Source of the DNA: Spinacia oleracea
Taxonomy: Eukaryota; Streptophyta; Magnoliopsida; Caryophyllales; Amaranthaceae
Reading direction: 5' to 3'
Length of the DNA: 64,000 nt
Assembly (NCBI RefSeq): GCF_020520425.1
Contig: NC_079489.1
Coordinates: forward strand, 22,344,001 to 22,408,000
The notes beneath the pieces are model-generated. The model worked only from the letters and a program-made list of their open reading frames with translations, did not search any database and was not told the DNA's origin. Positions 10,250 through 27,266 of the stretch are shown here, in pieces (positions within the stretch are counted from its first letter, which is position 1; the number at the start of each line of letters is the position of its first letter). The translations under genes and the position numbers were made by a program.

Positions 10250-12283
10250 ATGAAAACAAAAGCTAGATTAGTAGTAATAGGAGTATTAATTTTGACCTTG
10301 GTAGATCAAGGTGAAGCAGAACAATGTGGGTCACAAGTGGATTTCAAGTTGAATTGCACGGAAGGATATTGCTGCAGCACGTCTGGGTGGTGTGGCACTA
10401 GTAATGCTTATTGTGGTGAAGGCAATTGTCAAAGGCAATGTCCCGTTCCTTCACCACCTACGCCACCTCCACCTCCGCCGCCTCCTATGCCGCCCAGTCC
10501 TATTACAGACATATTTTCCGAAGAGTTGTTCGAAGAAATGCTCAAGCGTAGAAATGATCCTCGTTGTAGGGCTAATGGCTTCTTTCATTACTATGACTTC
10601 ATTACTGCCGCTACTTCATTCCCTGCGTTTTGTAATACCGGGGATGTCCAAACTAGGAAGAGGGAACTTGCCGCTTTCTTTGGCCAGACCTCTCAAGAAA
10701 CCAATGGTAATTACTAGTCTTTCAGTTTCTTATTGTTCATTCAGATTTTTTTTTTTTTTTTTAAATAAGAAAAATTACGTTTATTTATAATATTTTCACT
10801 CTTATTAAAATTCTGATATTGGAAAAATGAGAAAATTTTGATGTCCCAATAGAAAAGTGTGAGAAATTAAATAACCCAATGAATTTATTTGGTTAAAATT
10901 ATCATTTACACAAATTTTGATATTTACCACCTTTTAAGTTTCATGTTTGTATTTACCACCTTATAAAATGTTAATTCATATTTACCACCTTAATCTTATG
11001 AAATATTTTAAATTCACCACCTCTTAGCGGTTTTCATCAAATTTTCGGCCCATGTGAACCTTGTTTAACTAACTTCTTCAATTGAAAACCTACTAAAAGA
11101 TGAGGAAAGTTAAAGAAGTTGGTTAAGTGGAGTTCACATGGATGAAAAATCTGATGAAATTCGTTAAAAGTTGGTGAATATGAAACTTTTCATAAAATTA
11201 AGGTGGTAAATATGAAATAACATTTTATAAGGTGGTAAATACAAAAACATGAAACTTAAAAGGTGGTAAATATGAAAAATTCCAAAATATTAAAACATTT
11301 ATGTGATATTATAAGAGGAAATGTAAAAAACATTTTGAGACACCCTTAAAGGAAAACGTAAAGAACAAAAGAAACGAGGGAGTAATTAGTTTGTTCAACT
11401 TCTTTTTTTTTTTTTCTTTTTTTTTTTTTGTACAAATGAAAACTCAGACGAGCCGCCTGAAACCATGCATCCTTTGGGATGATTTAATTCATTGTTCAAC
11501 TTTGTATGATTCCTTTGCATATGCTTGGGTCTTTAATGATCATCGTAAAACTAATTAGTCGATTTAATTAATTTGTGAATGGAAAAAAAGGGGGTTGGCC
11601 AAGTGCAGAAGATGGACCTTATGCATGGGGATACTGCTTCAAGAAAGAAGAAACCACAAATGATTATTGCGTTCACTCCACTGAATGGCCATGTGTTCCT
11701 GGCAAGAAGTACTATGGTCGTGGACCTATTCAGCTTTCCTAGTATGCATGCTTCTCATACCCACAACTACTTTCTTTTTCTTCGACCTCTGAGTAACTAG
11801 CTAGTTCACATCCAATTATCGATCCAACATTAAGTAATGCTTTCTTTTTGTTTTTGTTTTTGTGTGTGCAGCAACTACAATTATGGGCAAGCAGGGGATG
11901 GACTAAAGTTGCCACTACTTTCAGACCCAGATCTAGTTGAAAATGAAGCCATCATTGCGTTCAAGACCGCCATATGGTTTTGGATGACACCACAGTCACC
12001 CAAGCCATCTTGTCATGACGTTGTGACCGGGAAATGGGTACCAACTCCTGGGGATATAGCCGCGGGTCGAGTGCCTGGATACGGTGTAACCATAAATATA
12101 ATTAATGGTGGTCTTGAATGCAACATTCCATCACCAGATACCCGAGTTGAAAATAGAATCGGATATTACAAGCGTTATTGTGACATCCTTAATGTTAGCT
12201 ATGGAGATAACCTTGATTGCTACAATCAAAAACCTTTTAATTGGGGCACTTTCCTTTCCCACCAAGGACCATTTTCAGCCTAG
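10250..12283 (+). CDS. Class I chitinase (GH19) with N-terminal hevein domain, 339 aa, 3 exons
   Basis: Endochitinase hydrolysing beta-1,4-GlcNAc chains in plant defence. Exons 10250-10706, 11591-11741 and 11872-12283; all junctions are GT/AG and the phases add up to 340 codons. A signal peptide (residues 1-23) is followed by a hevein chitin-binding domain (24-64, eight Cys), a proline-rich hinge (65-86) and the GH19 domain (about 87-325). The catalytic pair is visible as Glu150 in QTSQETNGG and Glu172 in GYCFKKEE, 22 residues apart as in the family; GRGPIQLS and NIINGGLEC are intact. Oddities: His before the first catalytic Glu is Gln149, and an aromatic chitin-stacking residue of the hevein site is Ser (CCSTSGWCG). 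No clear C-terminal vacuolar peptide. Intron 1 holds a fold-back element. Confidence 0.95.
10912..11281. repeat. Fold-back element (MITE-like) in chitinase intron 1
   Basis: ATTTACCACCTTTTAAGTTT on the left is mirrored by AAACTTAAAAGGTGGTAAAT on the right, and the arms continue inward for roughly 150 bp with further TTTACCACCTT units. A long imperfect hairpin of about 370 bp with no coding frame. I could not fix the target duplication or superfamily. Confidence 0.75.
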
Positions 12284-13015
12284 ATGTAACCTACTAGTAT
12301 CATAGTATGGTATGACCAGGAAAAAGAATAAGGTGGTGCATTCTCTAGAAGAATTATCCGATCAATGGTCTAGTGTAATTTGTAATGCCCTTCTGGCTTA
12401 TTTGGACAAGAACTATTTATGGTCTAGTTCGAACTCTGTTGTTTGTTTCCTTTTAACACCGGTTGTAGATCTTGTACTGCGTGTAGTGTTGCTCACAAGT
12501 CACAACTACAATATTGAATAAAACTGTCGTTATTACTTCTTTTATTCTACATCTCTAATACATGTTTAGGAATTGTTGACAAGGGCTAGCTCTAGTTGCT
12601 TGGTTGCATAACTATTACCCCTACTCGACTCGAGTATTTAAAAGTCAAAGTCAATATTTCGACCAACGTATGAAGTATCCACTCATAAACCCCACCTCTA
12701 TGACCCAAACAGATTAATAATCCCCCTGCAAAGAAAGTAATTAGGAAAAGGCTCCAACATGAACGTAAACTTTGGGATATTTGCAAGTCAAGTGAACTCA
12801 ATGATCGTGAAAACAATCAGACACAAACATCAACGCAAAATTATTGAACCGATTAGTGGCTCGTCTTCGTAACTCAAAATCAATAGTAATGAGATGCATA
12901 TTGACAAAACATGTACCTGAGTTATTTGCTTCTCCAAAGAGAATTATCATTGTATGTGCCACATGGCATCAAAAATCTTTGAAATTTTAGAGATTTGGAA
13001 TAGCAATAACATAAT
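12284..13015. other. Spacer between convergent chitinase and LPD genes
   Basis: Contains the 3' UTRs of both genes. AATAAA at 12517-12522 (+) is a plausible poly(A) signal for the chitinase, 234 bp after its stop. No other gene seen. Confidence 0.55.
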
Positions 13016-17299
<4,284 letters not shown>

Positions 17300-17475
17300 T
17301 TAGTTCTTACTGAGAAGAAATGAAAATATGAAAGGGTGGAAGGTGTAGTTGTCTTTTAACTTTCGGCGTTTATGTGTGCGAGTTTTTTTGGGGTTATGTA
17401 ATTTTGGAGGAGATGATAAAGTTTCTCATTTTTTGTGACGGCTAACATTTCACAAGGGATTGTCGAAAGAATACA

Positions 17476-17694
17476 AAATATAATGTTTTTTATGTTTATT
17501 TTTACTTATGTATAAATTTAGGGGTGTAGATGAGTCGAGCCGGTCAATAAACAATTTGGGTTCGGGCTCGGGCTCGTTTGAATTCATGTTCAAATATAAT
17601 GTTTTTTATGTTTATTTTTACTTATGTATAAATTTAGGGGTGTAGATGAGTCGAGCCGGTCAATAAACAATTTGGGTTCGGGCTCGGGCTCGTT
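17476..17694. repeat. 116-bp tandem duplication spanning the hAT left end
   Basis: The stretch from AAATATAATGTTTTTTATG through GGTTCGGGCTCGGGCTCGTTT occurs twice, starting at 17476 and 17592, essentially identical. Each copy contains flanking host DNA, the putative target site and the first ~60 bp of the hAT element. Confidence 0.9.
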
Positions 17695-20600
17695 TAAAGC
17701 TTGTTCATGTTCGTTCATTTATTAAACGAGCCGAGCTTGAACAACTTTTGAAGCTCGCTTAATAAACGAGCCGAGCTTGAACAACTTTTGAAGCTCGCTT
17801 AATAAACGAGCTTGAACATGAACATAGGTATGTTCGTTCATTTAAGTTCATGAACAACTCGTTCATTTATGTTCATGAACAACTTGTTCATTTATGTTCG
17901 TGAACAAACTCGTTCATTTATGTTCGTGAACAAGCTCGTAGTTATATTCAAATTTTATATTCTCCATATTTCATACCTTTTTTTTCTTTAAACACCAAAC
18001 TCCAAATTCCAAACGGAGAACTGGAAAAGTGGAAAACTGAAAACCTAAGTGGCGATTCATTATTCCAGAAAATTCATTATTCATTATTCCAATTCCCTAA
18101 AGGCCTAAAGGCGGTTCATTGTTCCAGAAAATTGAGGACTATGAGGAGCCTAAAGGTATGTCTTCAACTTCTCTCTCGTCATTATTTATAATCGGAGCTT
18201 CTTATATCATCGAAAGCTAAGATTCTTCACTAAATCCTTCTCTCACAATTTCTAATCTTTATGAAATTTGAAGTTTTCTGATTTAGGTATGTTCAATTCA
18301 GTTTCTTTTCCTGCAAATATCGTCTTATTTAATTTCTTGATTTGTTTGTTTGAATTCTGTGGATTATTATTTTATTTCGATTAGCGGATTATCTGAATTT
18401 TGTTTATTAATCTGTGTTTTTTTTAATTATTAAGTGTTCAATTTTCTTTCAAGTTGGTGCAAATTGTATTAGAATAATGTCTAATTATGCTAAGTTTGGT
18501 GTAGTACTGCATAATTAGTTTGTACTTCAAATTGTTAAGTTAATCTTATTGTCTTGTTAATAAAAGTCAATTTGCTTGTGAATATATAGGATGGAGAATG
18601 ATCCCCTGTTCACAGGAAACAATCAGGAAGGAGAAGAAGCGATTGATCTTACTGTACCTAGAACAGATGATGAAATAGAGGATGACCCAAATCCTTTTGC
18701 AAAGAAAAAAGACTTCATGGGTATGGAGACACCTTGAATTGGTGACAAATCCAACCGGAATTTCAAAGGTAAAGTGTATTCATGGTAGCACTTTTCTTAA
18801 GTACACAAAGGGTGGTCCTACAACTACATATAAGAGGCATTTGTTGTCTTGTTCTATGCGTAAAGTGAATGGGCAACAAAAATTGGGTTTCCGAATTTCT
18901 ACTCCCCAATCAGAAAATCTACAGAGTCTTGAAAATTGGAAATATGACCATGCTAAAATTAGAAAGCTTATGGCTCACATGGTTGTTGTTCATGAGTTAC
19001 CGTTTATGTTTGCAGAATATGAGATTTTTAATATGTTAATGAAAGCTGCTGCCCCGGAATTTGAAAAGGTCTGCCGTAATACTATAAAAAATGATTGTAT
19101 GACTAGTTATGATATTGAAAAGAAGAGAACTAGGGGATTGTTAAAACAAGCAAATCGGGTTTGTATTACTACTGATATTTGGAGGTCAGATCCACAAAAG
19201 ATAGAGTATATGACAATAACTTGCCACTTCGTCATTGACTATCGATTATACAAAAGTGTCATTAACTTTGTTGATATTCCACCACCTCACTCTAGAGTTA
19301 TTGTTCATGATGCTTTATAGTTTAGTTGAGTGGGGAATCGAGAGTAAAGTAGCTAGTATAACGGTGGATAATGCAACTTATAATGACGTAGTGGTAAGGA
19401 CATTGAAAGACAGCATATCTTGCCAAGCAATTTTACCTTATGGTGGAAAGTTATTTCATGTTCGTTGTTGTGCTCATATCCTTAACATTTTGGTGCATGA
19501 TGGATTAGAAGATATCAAGGGTGTAATTTTTAAGGTGAGGGAAAGTGTTAAGCATGTTACGTTATCCATCGCTCGACTTAACATCTTTAGTGATATATGT
19601 CAACAACTAAAGTTACCTAGTAGAAGACTAGTTCTTGATTGTTGTACTAGGTGGAATGCAACACCTACCACATGTTATCCGTTGCATTAGAGTTTAAGGC
19701 TGCATTTCCAAGGTACAAGAATAGAGAGCCAAGTTACAATCTCCTGCCATCTGAAGAAGAGTGGAAGCAAGTTGAAGCTGTTTGCACTTTCTTATCACTT
19801 TTTAATGAAGCTACAAAAATAATATCAGGTGATACATGTTTTTTTTATCTTATTCTGATTAGAAATCCTATAATATAAATTATCAAAAAAAGAAATCCTA
19901 TAATATATTTATTAACATTACAACTTACAATCTGAATGTAGGTAGTGAGTTTCCAACTTCAAACTTGTTTTTGCCAGAGCTTACCAATATTAAAGAGGCT
20001 TTGGAAAACCAAGTTGCAAGAGACTTTGATTTTATGAGGGAAATGGCTCAAAGAATGAAGGTTAAGTTTGATAAATATTGGGAAAATTGTAATTTGCTTA
20101 TATCTGTTGCTGCTGCTTTGGATCCTAGAAACAAGTTAAAATTGATAGAGTGGTCTTTCTCTACACTTTACTCGAGGATGAGACAGTAATACATACAAAA
20201 TATGTGCGAGACACTTTATATGATATTTACTTGGAGTATGCTGAAGCCCATGCTTTAGACAATGCTCAAAAAGGTGCTCAAGAAAGTGATGAAAATGCTA
20301 TAAAAGTAGGATCTTGTAGCACTGGAAAAAACAAGATTTTCCAAAAGGGTAGGAAGAAATTTGATATCTACATTAGGAGTGGCTATAGCTCATTTGAGAG
20401 CGTAAAATCATAGCTTGATGTCTATTTAGAAGAAGGTGTTGTCATTTGTGAATGTGATGAAGAGTCTGAGGCTTTTGATACATTACAATGGTGGAAGGCT
20501 AACAAATTGAAGTTTCGCATTTTATCAAAGATGGCATGTGACATTCTTGCTATTCCTGTTACGTCGGTTGCTTCTGAAGCCACCTTTAGCGCTGGTGGGC

Positions 20601-21405
20601 GGGTCATAGATTCTTATATAGCATACCTAGGAACATCAACTGTCCAGATGCTAATGTGCACTGAAGATTGGATAAGGAGCTTTTATGGAATCAAAAGGAA
20701 ACAAAAGGTATAGAAGTACTGTAGTTTAAGAAATTAATTTTGTATGATTATATTTTAAAAGCTATAAGGTTGAAATATATAGATCTTATCTTTTTAGGTC
20801 AATGAAGAGATCAAGATTATCGATCTACCTTAGCTTTAGAGTGATTGTTAACAATGGAGGTAATGACTTCATTTTTATTTATACTATTCGATATTGATTA
20901 AGTTTTTCAGTTCAATGTTATTTTGTTACTAACTTTCTTTTAATTACTCTCCAGATTATAAGAAGTAAGGGACGTAGCAATAAAGTTATTACGGAACTAT
21001 GATGTCGCTCGAGGAGCCGAGTATTCTGTAGGACATAATTTAAGTTTTTATAATGTTATTCAAGATTGTTAATTTAAATTATTAGTTTGTTTATCAAATA
21101 AAGTAATGTGCTTTAATCTTTATTATTAGATATGATTTTAATTTGTTAGATTTTCAAGTGGTTATACTCTAAAGCTCGTTTAAGAAAGCCCGTTCATGAA
21201 AAAGCTCGTTTATAAACTCTACTCGATTAATAAATGAGCCGTTCGCGAACAGTTCGCGAACACAAAATCTTTTAAACGAATCGAGCTTGAACAGATTTTT
21301 GAGCTCGGTTAAAAGCTTGGGCTCGGGCTCGAGCTCGCATAAGTTAAATGAACATGAACATGAACAGGGTAAAGCTCGGCTCGGCTCGGCTCGTTTACAC
21401 CCCTA
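17519..21405 (+). mobile_element. hAT transposon (degenerate, once autonomous)
   Basis: The left end TAGGGGTGTAGATGAGTCGAG (twice, 17519 and 17635) matches the right end inverted (CTCGTTTACACCCCTA, ending 21405). The left subterminal region has GAGCCGAGCTTGAACAAC repeats, including a 40-bp direct repeat at about 17740-17820, and the right one has AAGCTCGTTTA / GGCTCGGCTCGG units. Left flank TGTATAAATT and right flank TGTATAAT are compatible with an 8-bp target duplication carrying a small left-side indel. The interior encodes a broken hAT transposase. Confidence 0.82.
18591..20713 (+). pseudogene. hAT transposase (BED zinc finger to hATC domain), disrupted
   Basis: Former transposase of the surrounding element, RICESLEEPER-like. 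Pieces in order: acidic N-terminus from the ATG at 18591; a BED-finger-like region (WVWRHLELVTNPTG to TTYKRHLLSCS, about 18710-18860); the RNase-H-like core with CITTDIWRS and TVDNATYNDV; a cysteine-rich loop FHVRCCAHILNILV; a GT/AG intron near 19827-19941; LISVAAALDPRNK; and the C-terminal hATC dimerisation region with WWKANKLKF and PVTSVASEATFSAGGRV (about 20490-20610). Frame changes occur near 18700, 19310, 19660 and 20160, and an in-frame TAG sits at 20411-20413 where SELDVYLEEG is expected. It cannot make a functional protein. Confidence 0.88.
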
Positions 21406-21412
21406 TGTATAA

Positions 21413-22370
21413 TCGGTTTATTCACTTAGTGGACGGTAAAATTGTTACTCCATAGTCCATACTACAATTATTTCTGTATCTACATTAAACACGAACACAT
21501 GGAAAAAAAAGGGGAAAAAATTCACATATTTCTATATAGATAACGATCTTTATGAAGGAGTGTGTGTAAGAGTAAAGTGGTGATCCACTTTTTTATATGA
21601 AAATCCAAATGGCTTAGTTTCAAAAATCGATCGCTAAGCAAAAAGTGGAACCTAAGGCCGGTTTGTCCAAGAATTATCTTTGTTAAGCGTGATGTAACAT
21701 TTTGTATGTTGTTGAATTTAGCATGTGAGGTGATGAAAGAAATAAACATGTAAAGCATCATCACAAGAAATAAAGGAATTATTGAAATGCGTACAAAACC
21801 ACATCACCTTAAAAAAGGTGAGTAAAGAGTGCGGAATTGAAATTGCAAAAATAAAGGTGCGATATTGAAAGTGCGTTATTGAAAGTGCGGTATTGAAAGT
21901 GCGATGTTGAAATGACATTATTGAAATGACGATATTGAAATTGTATTATTGTACTTGAGATCCGAACTCCAAACAACTACTTAATAGAAAGTGTGCCCGA
22001 CACGGATTCAATTCTCTAAAAATCTCAACTTTAGATAAGTTGCTCATCATAAAGCATCCTTGATTTTGATTATTGAAATAGAACTTAATTGAATATTGAA
22101 CTTGAATATTGAATATTGAAATAAGTAGACTTGGTTCTTAAAGATTAGACCTTTTAATGTTAAAAAGGCTTCACCTTTAATATGCTCCATAACTTGAAAT
22201 TGATTCTAGTTTAAGAAGGAGTTGCTCTCACCTAAACATCATTGAATATTGAAAATAGAACTTGTATTTGAACATAAGAGATGAATGTTCATGTGTTCTG
22301 GTTTGGAGAAGGGTTTTCACTTTTCCAAACATCCTTGAACTTTGAAAAGATTTGTATTTTGTAAAATTGT
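21413..22370. other. Intergenic, no gene seen
   Basis: AT-rich. Includes a run of short TATTGAAAGTGCG / TATTGAAATGACG repeats near 21860-21950. Confidence 0.5.
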
Positions 22371-22378
22371 ATGGTGAT

Positions 22379-23422
22379 TAGGGCTGTTCACTGGACGAAA
22401 ACCGGTCCGGTCCGGACCGGAACCGGTATGGTCCGGAACCGGAATGTAAGATTTTCGGGGTCCAGAGACCGGGCCGGTATAATTCAGGTCAAGACCGGTC
22501 CGGTCCGGTCCGGTTTTGACCGGTAGACCTGTTAGGTTGGTTTCCCCCCCCCAAAAAAAGCTCCTTTTATCAAATTCCTTTCTTATTATACTCAACTTTG
22601 AGAGGACCTTCGAATTCACTAATACAAAGTCTCAGTCATTTCCTCATAAATTACAGAGATCTAATTAAAGTGTTATTCGACATCATTCATCATTCTTTTA
22701 TTCATCAACAGAAAAGATGCCATTTTCGCTTAAGAGTAAAGCCAAAGACGGGAAGGAAGATGAATAAACCCTCATCAATTAACAAAATAATTGAGAAAAT
22801 ATACTCTAGAGTCCAGATCTACTAACAAAAAACCAACCAGATTCTTTAAAAAATAAAACTGCATAATCTGCAAATTCATCCTCCGTCTTCGATGTCGTCG
22901 TTCCTTTTTACCCTTAAAATCGTCCTTAAAATATTTGGTTATGGTTTAGTATTTGTTTAGATCTCTCTTCCATTTTTATGGATATAAATTTGTTAACATA
23001 GGGTAAGAACTAGGAATATAGGATAAGAAGAAGTTGGTAGGAGTAGAGGAAAGAGGACACAGTTACTGGAAATTAAGGAGAGAGAATGAAGGTGGGAGGG
23101 AGATTGGAGCCCTAGAAGGCTAGAATACATACGAAGTATTTGATTAGGTTATATTATTTTGGCTGGGCAAAAAAAGTTAAATATCAGCCCCCAAAATAAA
23201 ACGTATATACAAGGTTCATTTTAACCGGATTTCAGGTCTAAACCGGACTTTTTCCGATTTTTGTCCGGTTTGGACCGGAATCCGGAATCACCTACTTTTA
23301 TGTCCAGTCCTGAATCCACCGATCCGGATCGGACCGGACAATTCAGGTCCGGTTCCGGACCGGACAATTCAGGTCCGGTTCCGGACCGGATTCAGGACCC
23401 GATCAAATTATGCACACCCCTA
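22379..23422. mobile_element. Non-autonomous hAT element, 1,044 bp
   Basis: Bounded by a perfect 8-bp duplication ATGGTGAT (22371-22378 and 23423-23430). Starts TAGGGCTGTTCA and ends TGCACACCCCTA, imperfect inverted repeats of hAT type. Subterminal regions are packed with CCGGTCCGGACCGG-like palindromic units at both ends. No transposase; the middle is unremarkable AT-rich DNA. Confidence 0.85.
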
Positions 23423-23430
23423 ATGGTGAT

Positions 23431-24514
23431 TGTTGTAAAGGAGAAACTTTTCAAGTATGAAAGCTCATCACTTTACTAATCATTTTCGAAAATAAAGCTT
23501 GAATCATGTTGATATTGAAAGTGTGCTTAGAAAATAATTTGGGAAGAGTTTCAAGAGTGAAAACCTCCCCAAAGATGGCACTTTTGAACATATTTCCTAG
23601 TTAGTCATGAGCATGAACTCAAATGACAACATCCTTGGAATTGTATCTCGAGTTTTAGAAATGTAGAAGAGTAGAAAACCTCATAATGATTTGATTAGGG
23701 GTTCGAAATTACCTATTTAGGATTAGGTTAGTTTTCCGATTAGTGCTCCCAATTGCTTAAGTATTTTAGAAATGATAATGGAAATTGTAGATTTGAACTT
23801 GAATTTTGTAATTGATTTTGAGAGGAAAATTTGAGATTACGACGTTATATTAGAAATATTCCCCTCAAAATTCTTAGTAAATGGGGGTTTATATACGGGA
23901 TTAAGCGGTTAAAATCGAAGAACCACCTGCGCCTAGCGCTGGTGACGTGGCCCAGAATCCGCCAAAACAAGGACAATGACACCGTCCTTGGTTTGTTTTG
24001 TATTGTTTTACCTTTGTACGATTTGTACGAATTTGGCACTTAGTGTTTTCTTGGAGGTTAAGGCCTGCGTTTGCGTCTAAAAACAAGCCTTTTTTGAATT
24101 CAGATTTCGTGTTTGGACTCGGTTTTACGGGACGGGGCCTGACATGCTCGGTTTTGTGGGTCGACGCCCGATTTTGGATCACTTAGTGTCATTTCGACTT
24201 GAAAGGGCTTTGTAAAACCAATGGAGAGGTCCATTGGGCAATATTGTGTTTGGATTTTGAAATTGATTTTGGAAATTGAATTTTCTACCGAGTTCCGGAA
24301 TGGGAACGGGTTCGGGAATTGGACTTTGGATATTGGATTTTGGAATACACTTTAGCAATTGGGACTTCCGCCCAGAGTTGCACCAACCACCTAGCAAGGA
24401 TAATAGTATCGTTATCATCCCATTAGGAGAGACACGAATTAGTTGTATACACTATCGCACTCCTTCCGACCCCAACCATACCAAACACCGGTTTGACAAC
24501 TTTCACCTTGACCA
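23431..24514. other. Intergenic, no gene seen
   Basis: AT-rich with a more balanced stretch around 23900-24450; no frame there looks like a protein I recognise. Confidence 0.45.
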
Positions 24515-25330
24515 TCAGGGTTGTTGGGTATACTCCTTACGTATGTCTAGTGAGCATTCTTCTTCCTCCTCGAGCATCAGTAGGCGAATTATTCCAAGTA
24601 GTTCGGGTGCACTCTCCCTTGCATCTTGGAAAGCCACAAGCAACGAAGATGCACTAACAACCACCTTACAATGATGCCACCATGCAAAATCAAAATTCTT
24701 TAATTTCAAATTAACTATGAAATGGTCATGATCAATACATTCTCACTCCTACATAGAATCAAGCACTAACCTACACAATCTACAATGTTTTTAAAGTTTG
24801 AGATAATTACATAATTTAAAGGTTCAAATACCTTCCCACATAGCAACAACGAACTTGCATGACCAAATGGTGTGATATCTCTCTCTTTTCTAGCACCACA
24901 TCTTAGGTGGTATAAAAGGGATATATCCTCAATTCTCCTATGCTTCCCATTATTTGTTGGCAAAGAGCTAAATACCTAGCACAAAATTTCCACATAAACA
25001 TCAGAATTTTACGTGTCATATTTAAATCCCACACCAACCTCCAGAATTTGAACAAGCTAGAGGGATGTATATCATCACATTGCATCCCATTTCAAAAATT
25101 AATGAACTAGCCTAATTTTACCGAATAATGCCCAATCTGGTTGTACTTTTATGGAGAAAATGTCATACAACAAAAGGGTTTTAAGAAGAATATTTAGAAT
25201 TTCATTAACCTCAAATTAAAGGAAAATATATCTTACTGACTCTTCTCGTCAATTGCAATTAAGCTTATCAATCATCTCGCTTACAAACTCACAATTACCA
25301 TCCTCCTTCCGAGCTAAAATAACAAAATGG
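24515..25330 (-). pseudogene. LINE (non-LTR retrotransposon) 3' relic
   Basis: Minus-strand fragments resemble the end of plant L1 ORF2. FWRLVWDLNMTRKILMFMW followed by ARYLALCQQIM (about 25040-24950) fits the zinc-binding domain after reverse transcriptase. A shifted frame continues with RCGARKERDITPFGHASSLL (about 24900-24840), and further on LLVAFQDARESAPELLG recalls the RNase-H-like tail. Several stops and frame changes separate the pieces. No poly(A) tail boundary was fixed. Confidence 0.55.
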
Positions 25331-26640
25331 CGGTCCATTGTGAAAATTTAGTAAGTTAAAAGTGTTCAAAAATATTTTGTCTATATGCGTAATATAATTA
25401 TTATTTTTGAGAAAGAAGCTTTAATTATTTTTCTTATATAATTTTAGCTCATTTTGTAGTAGTTAGTTATTTAAAGTCGTACACAGTTTTTTTTTAAGTC
25501 CCTTGCTAGTCTCTCATCCTTTTTATCTCTCTAGATTTACAAATTTCAAGGTTTTTGAGGTCGGTATATGACATATTTTGTCGTTAGATTCGGTTCGAGT
25601 GTCGTGAGTTCCCTTATGATTGGATTAGTTGTGTATTTTGATTTAGAATAGTTTGGTGAAATATCGTCGTGAATATGGTTTGTTGGATTGTGCATTAGTT
25701 ACATACCTATGGTTGTATAGTTGTGTGTCTGGTTGGACTGGTTGGATACACTTTCATATTGGTAAGGAAGTTTTAATGTTTTTTTTTATTGTTTTGACCG
25801 GATTTTTGGGACAAATTTTCAGCCCTGAAAGCCCCACCTTGGCTGATTGTGGCAGGCCCATATTATTTATTTTTTGGTCAAACTCAACTTAGACAGACAA
25901 GCTATGAGTAAGTCGACCAAATATCCATCTCTACTGTCAAGAATATATATTTATTTGCTCCTTAAAAGTGGTTAAAATTGCTCGTCCTTCATCTAAGTCC
26001 CCCTTACAAGAACACATGTCGTTAATACAAGTACAATTTAAATTAATCTTTAGAGCACAAATGTTACCTTTCATTGCTAGAGTAGGCAAGATTCACAAAA
26101 AATATATTGATATTGAGATACACTACACAAATACCATATTTATAACAATGGATAAAAAAGATGGTAAAAGTAAGAAATGTATGTGTGAAGTCATAGAGAG
26201 AGCGGATTACTTATGGAAAGGACGGTAATATAAAAAAATTACGAGACAGTCAAACTAGAAGAGTAGACATTTGGAGGAAGAAGACGACCAAGATATAGTT
26301 ACATTAATTTAATCATCTTAAGACTTGTACCTCTAAGTTACAACAAAATACCAAGAAACATGGTGAATTTCAAAAGCACAAAAATGTGTAAGTTGCCATT
26401 TAATTTACACCGGAGCTAATATACACAAGGAAGTTTCTCCCAAACATTCAAGAAATTATCCATAAAAGAAATTGTGCTGTAATTTGTCTTATTAAATAAG
26501 AGTTTTTTTCCCTTTTATCATGACACGTTATCAATTATTTGATACTTAAGATTGTAGCTACAAGCTATTTGACAAGACAAACAAAGTAAAAGGGTGGACA
26601 TTTAGAGGAAGAGAGGAGCAAGTCACCATTTTATTAATAC
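25331..26640. other. Intergenic, no gene seen
   Basis: AT-rich DNA without recognisable coding or terminal repeats. Short open stretches at 25650-25890 and 25970-26230 show no family features. Confidence 0.5.
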
Positions 26641-26645
26641 AAAAA

Positions 26646-26647
<2 letters not shown>

Positions 26648-26732
<85 letters not shown>
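26648..26732. repeat. (AT)n microsatellite
   Basis: About 42 uninterrupted AT units. Confidence 0.97.
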
Positions 26733-26734
<2 letters not shown>

Positions 26735-27157
26735 CGGTCCTCATAAGACTAACTTCTTACCAAATAGTTACACATTTTTTTTTGAAGGTATACATTATAG
26801 TCAAATAGTAATGTTAAATAAATTTTAATCAATCAAATAGTTAAATTTGCTAATCAAAAAATTAAACTTTGTCATCATATAGTTATATTTTCTAATGATG
26901 ACATAATTGGTTTTACGTGTATGACGTTCTTAAGAGACCTACTATTTCATTAATTCACACAAAATTATGATATTTATCTCTAAGTGAAAACAAACACCAA
27001 CAAATAGAATAAACTATTAACAAAATACAAAAATACATAACAAATTATCTTTCAATTTATACTAGGAGGCTAAAGCACATAGAGATGACAAATGAACATA
27101 AATGGTGTGACTCCCCCTCCCCGAGGAGTGTCGTTAGTACTCCAACACCTACCTACT

Positions 27158-27266
27158 GGGAAGTGATAAATCCAAGGAAAATTTTACTTCTTCCAAGGAA
27201 ATCAACATTTTTTAAAAAGTTGATTTCCTTGGAAGAAGTGAAACTTTTCCTTGGATTTATCGTTTT
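27158..27266. mobile_element. 109-bp hairpin MITE with 11-bp target duplication
   Basis: Almost the whole unit is a hairpin: GATAAATCCAAGGAAAA...CTTCTTCCAAGGAAATCAAC faces its complement after a loop of about 10 bases (ATTTTTTAAA). It is flanked by ACCTACCTACT on both sides (27147-27157 and 27267-27277). An 11-bp duplication is within the 9-11 bp range of Mutator-like elements, so a MULE-derived MITE is likely. Confidence 0.75.

Noticed and set aside
22379-23422. CCGG-rich palindromic arrays considered as a CRISPR-like or regulatory array
   Set aside because: The perfect 8-bp duplication and inverted ends show subterminal repeats of a hAT element.
24179-24674. Frames with repeated GFWNLDFGI-like and Gly-rich text
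   Set aside because: Low-complexity translation of TTGGATTTTGGAATT-type repeats.
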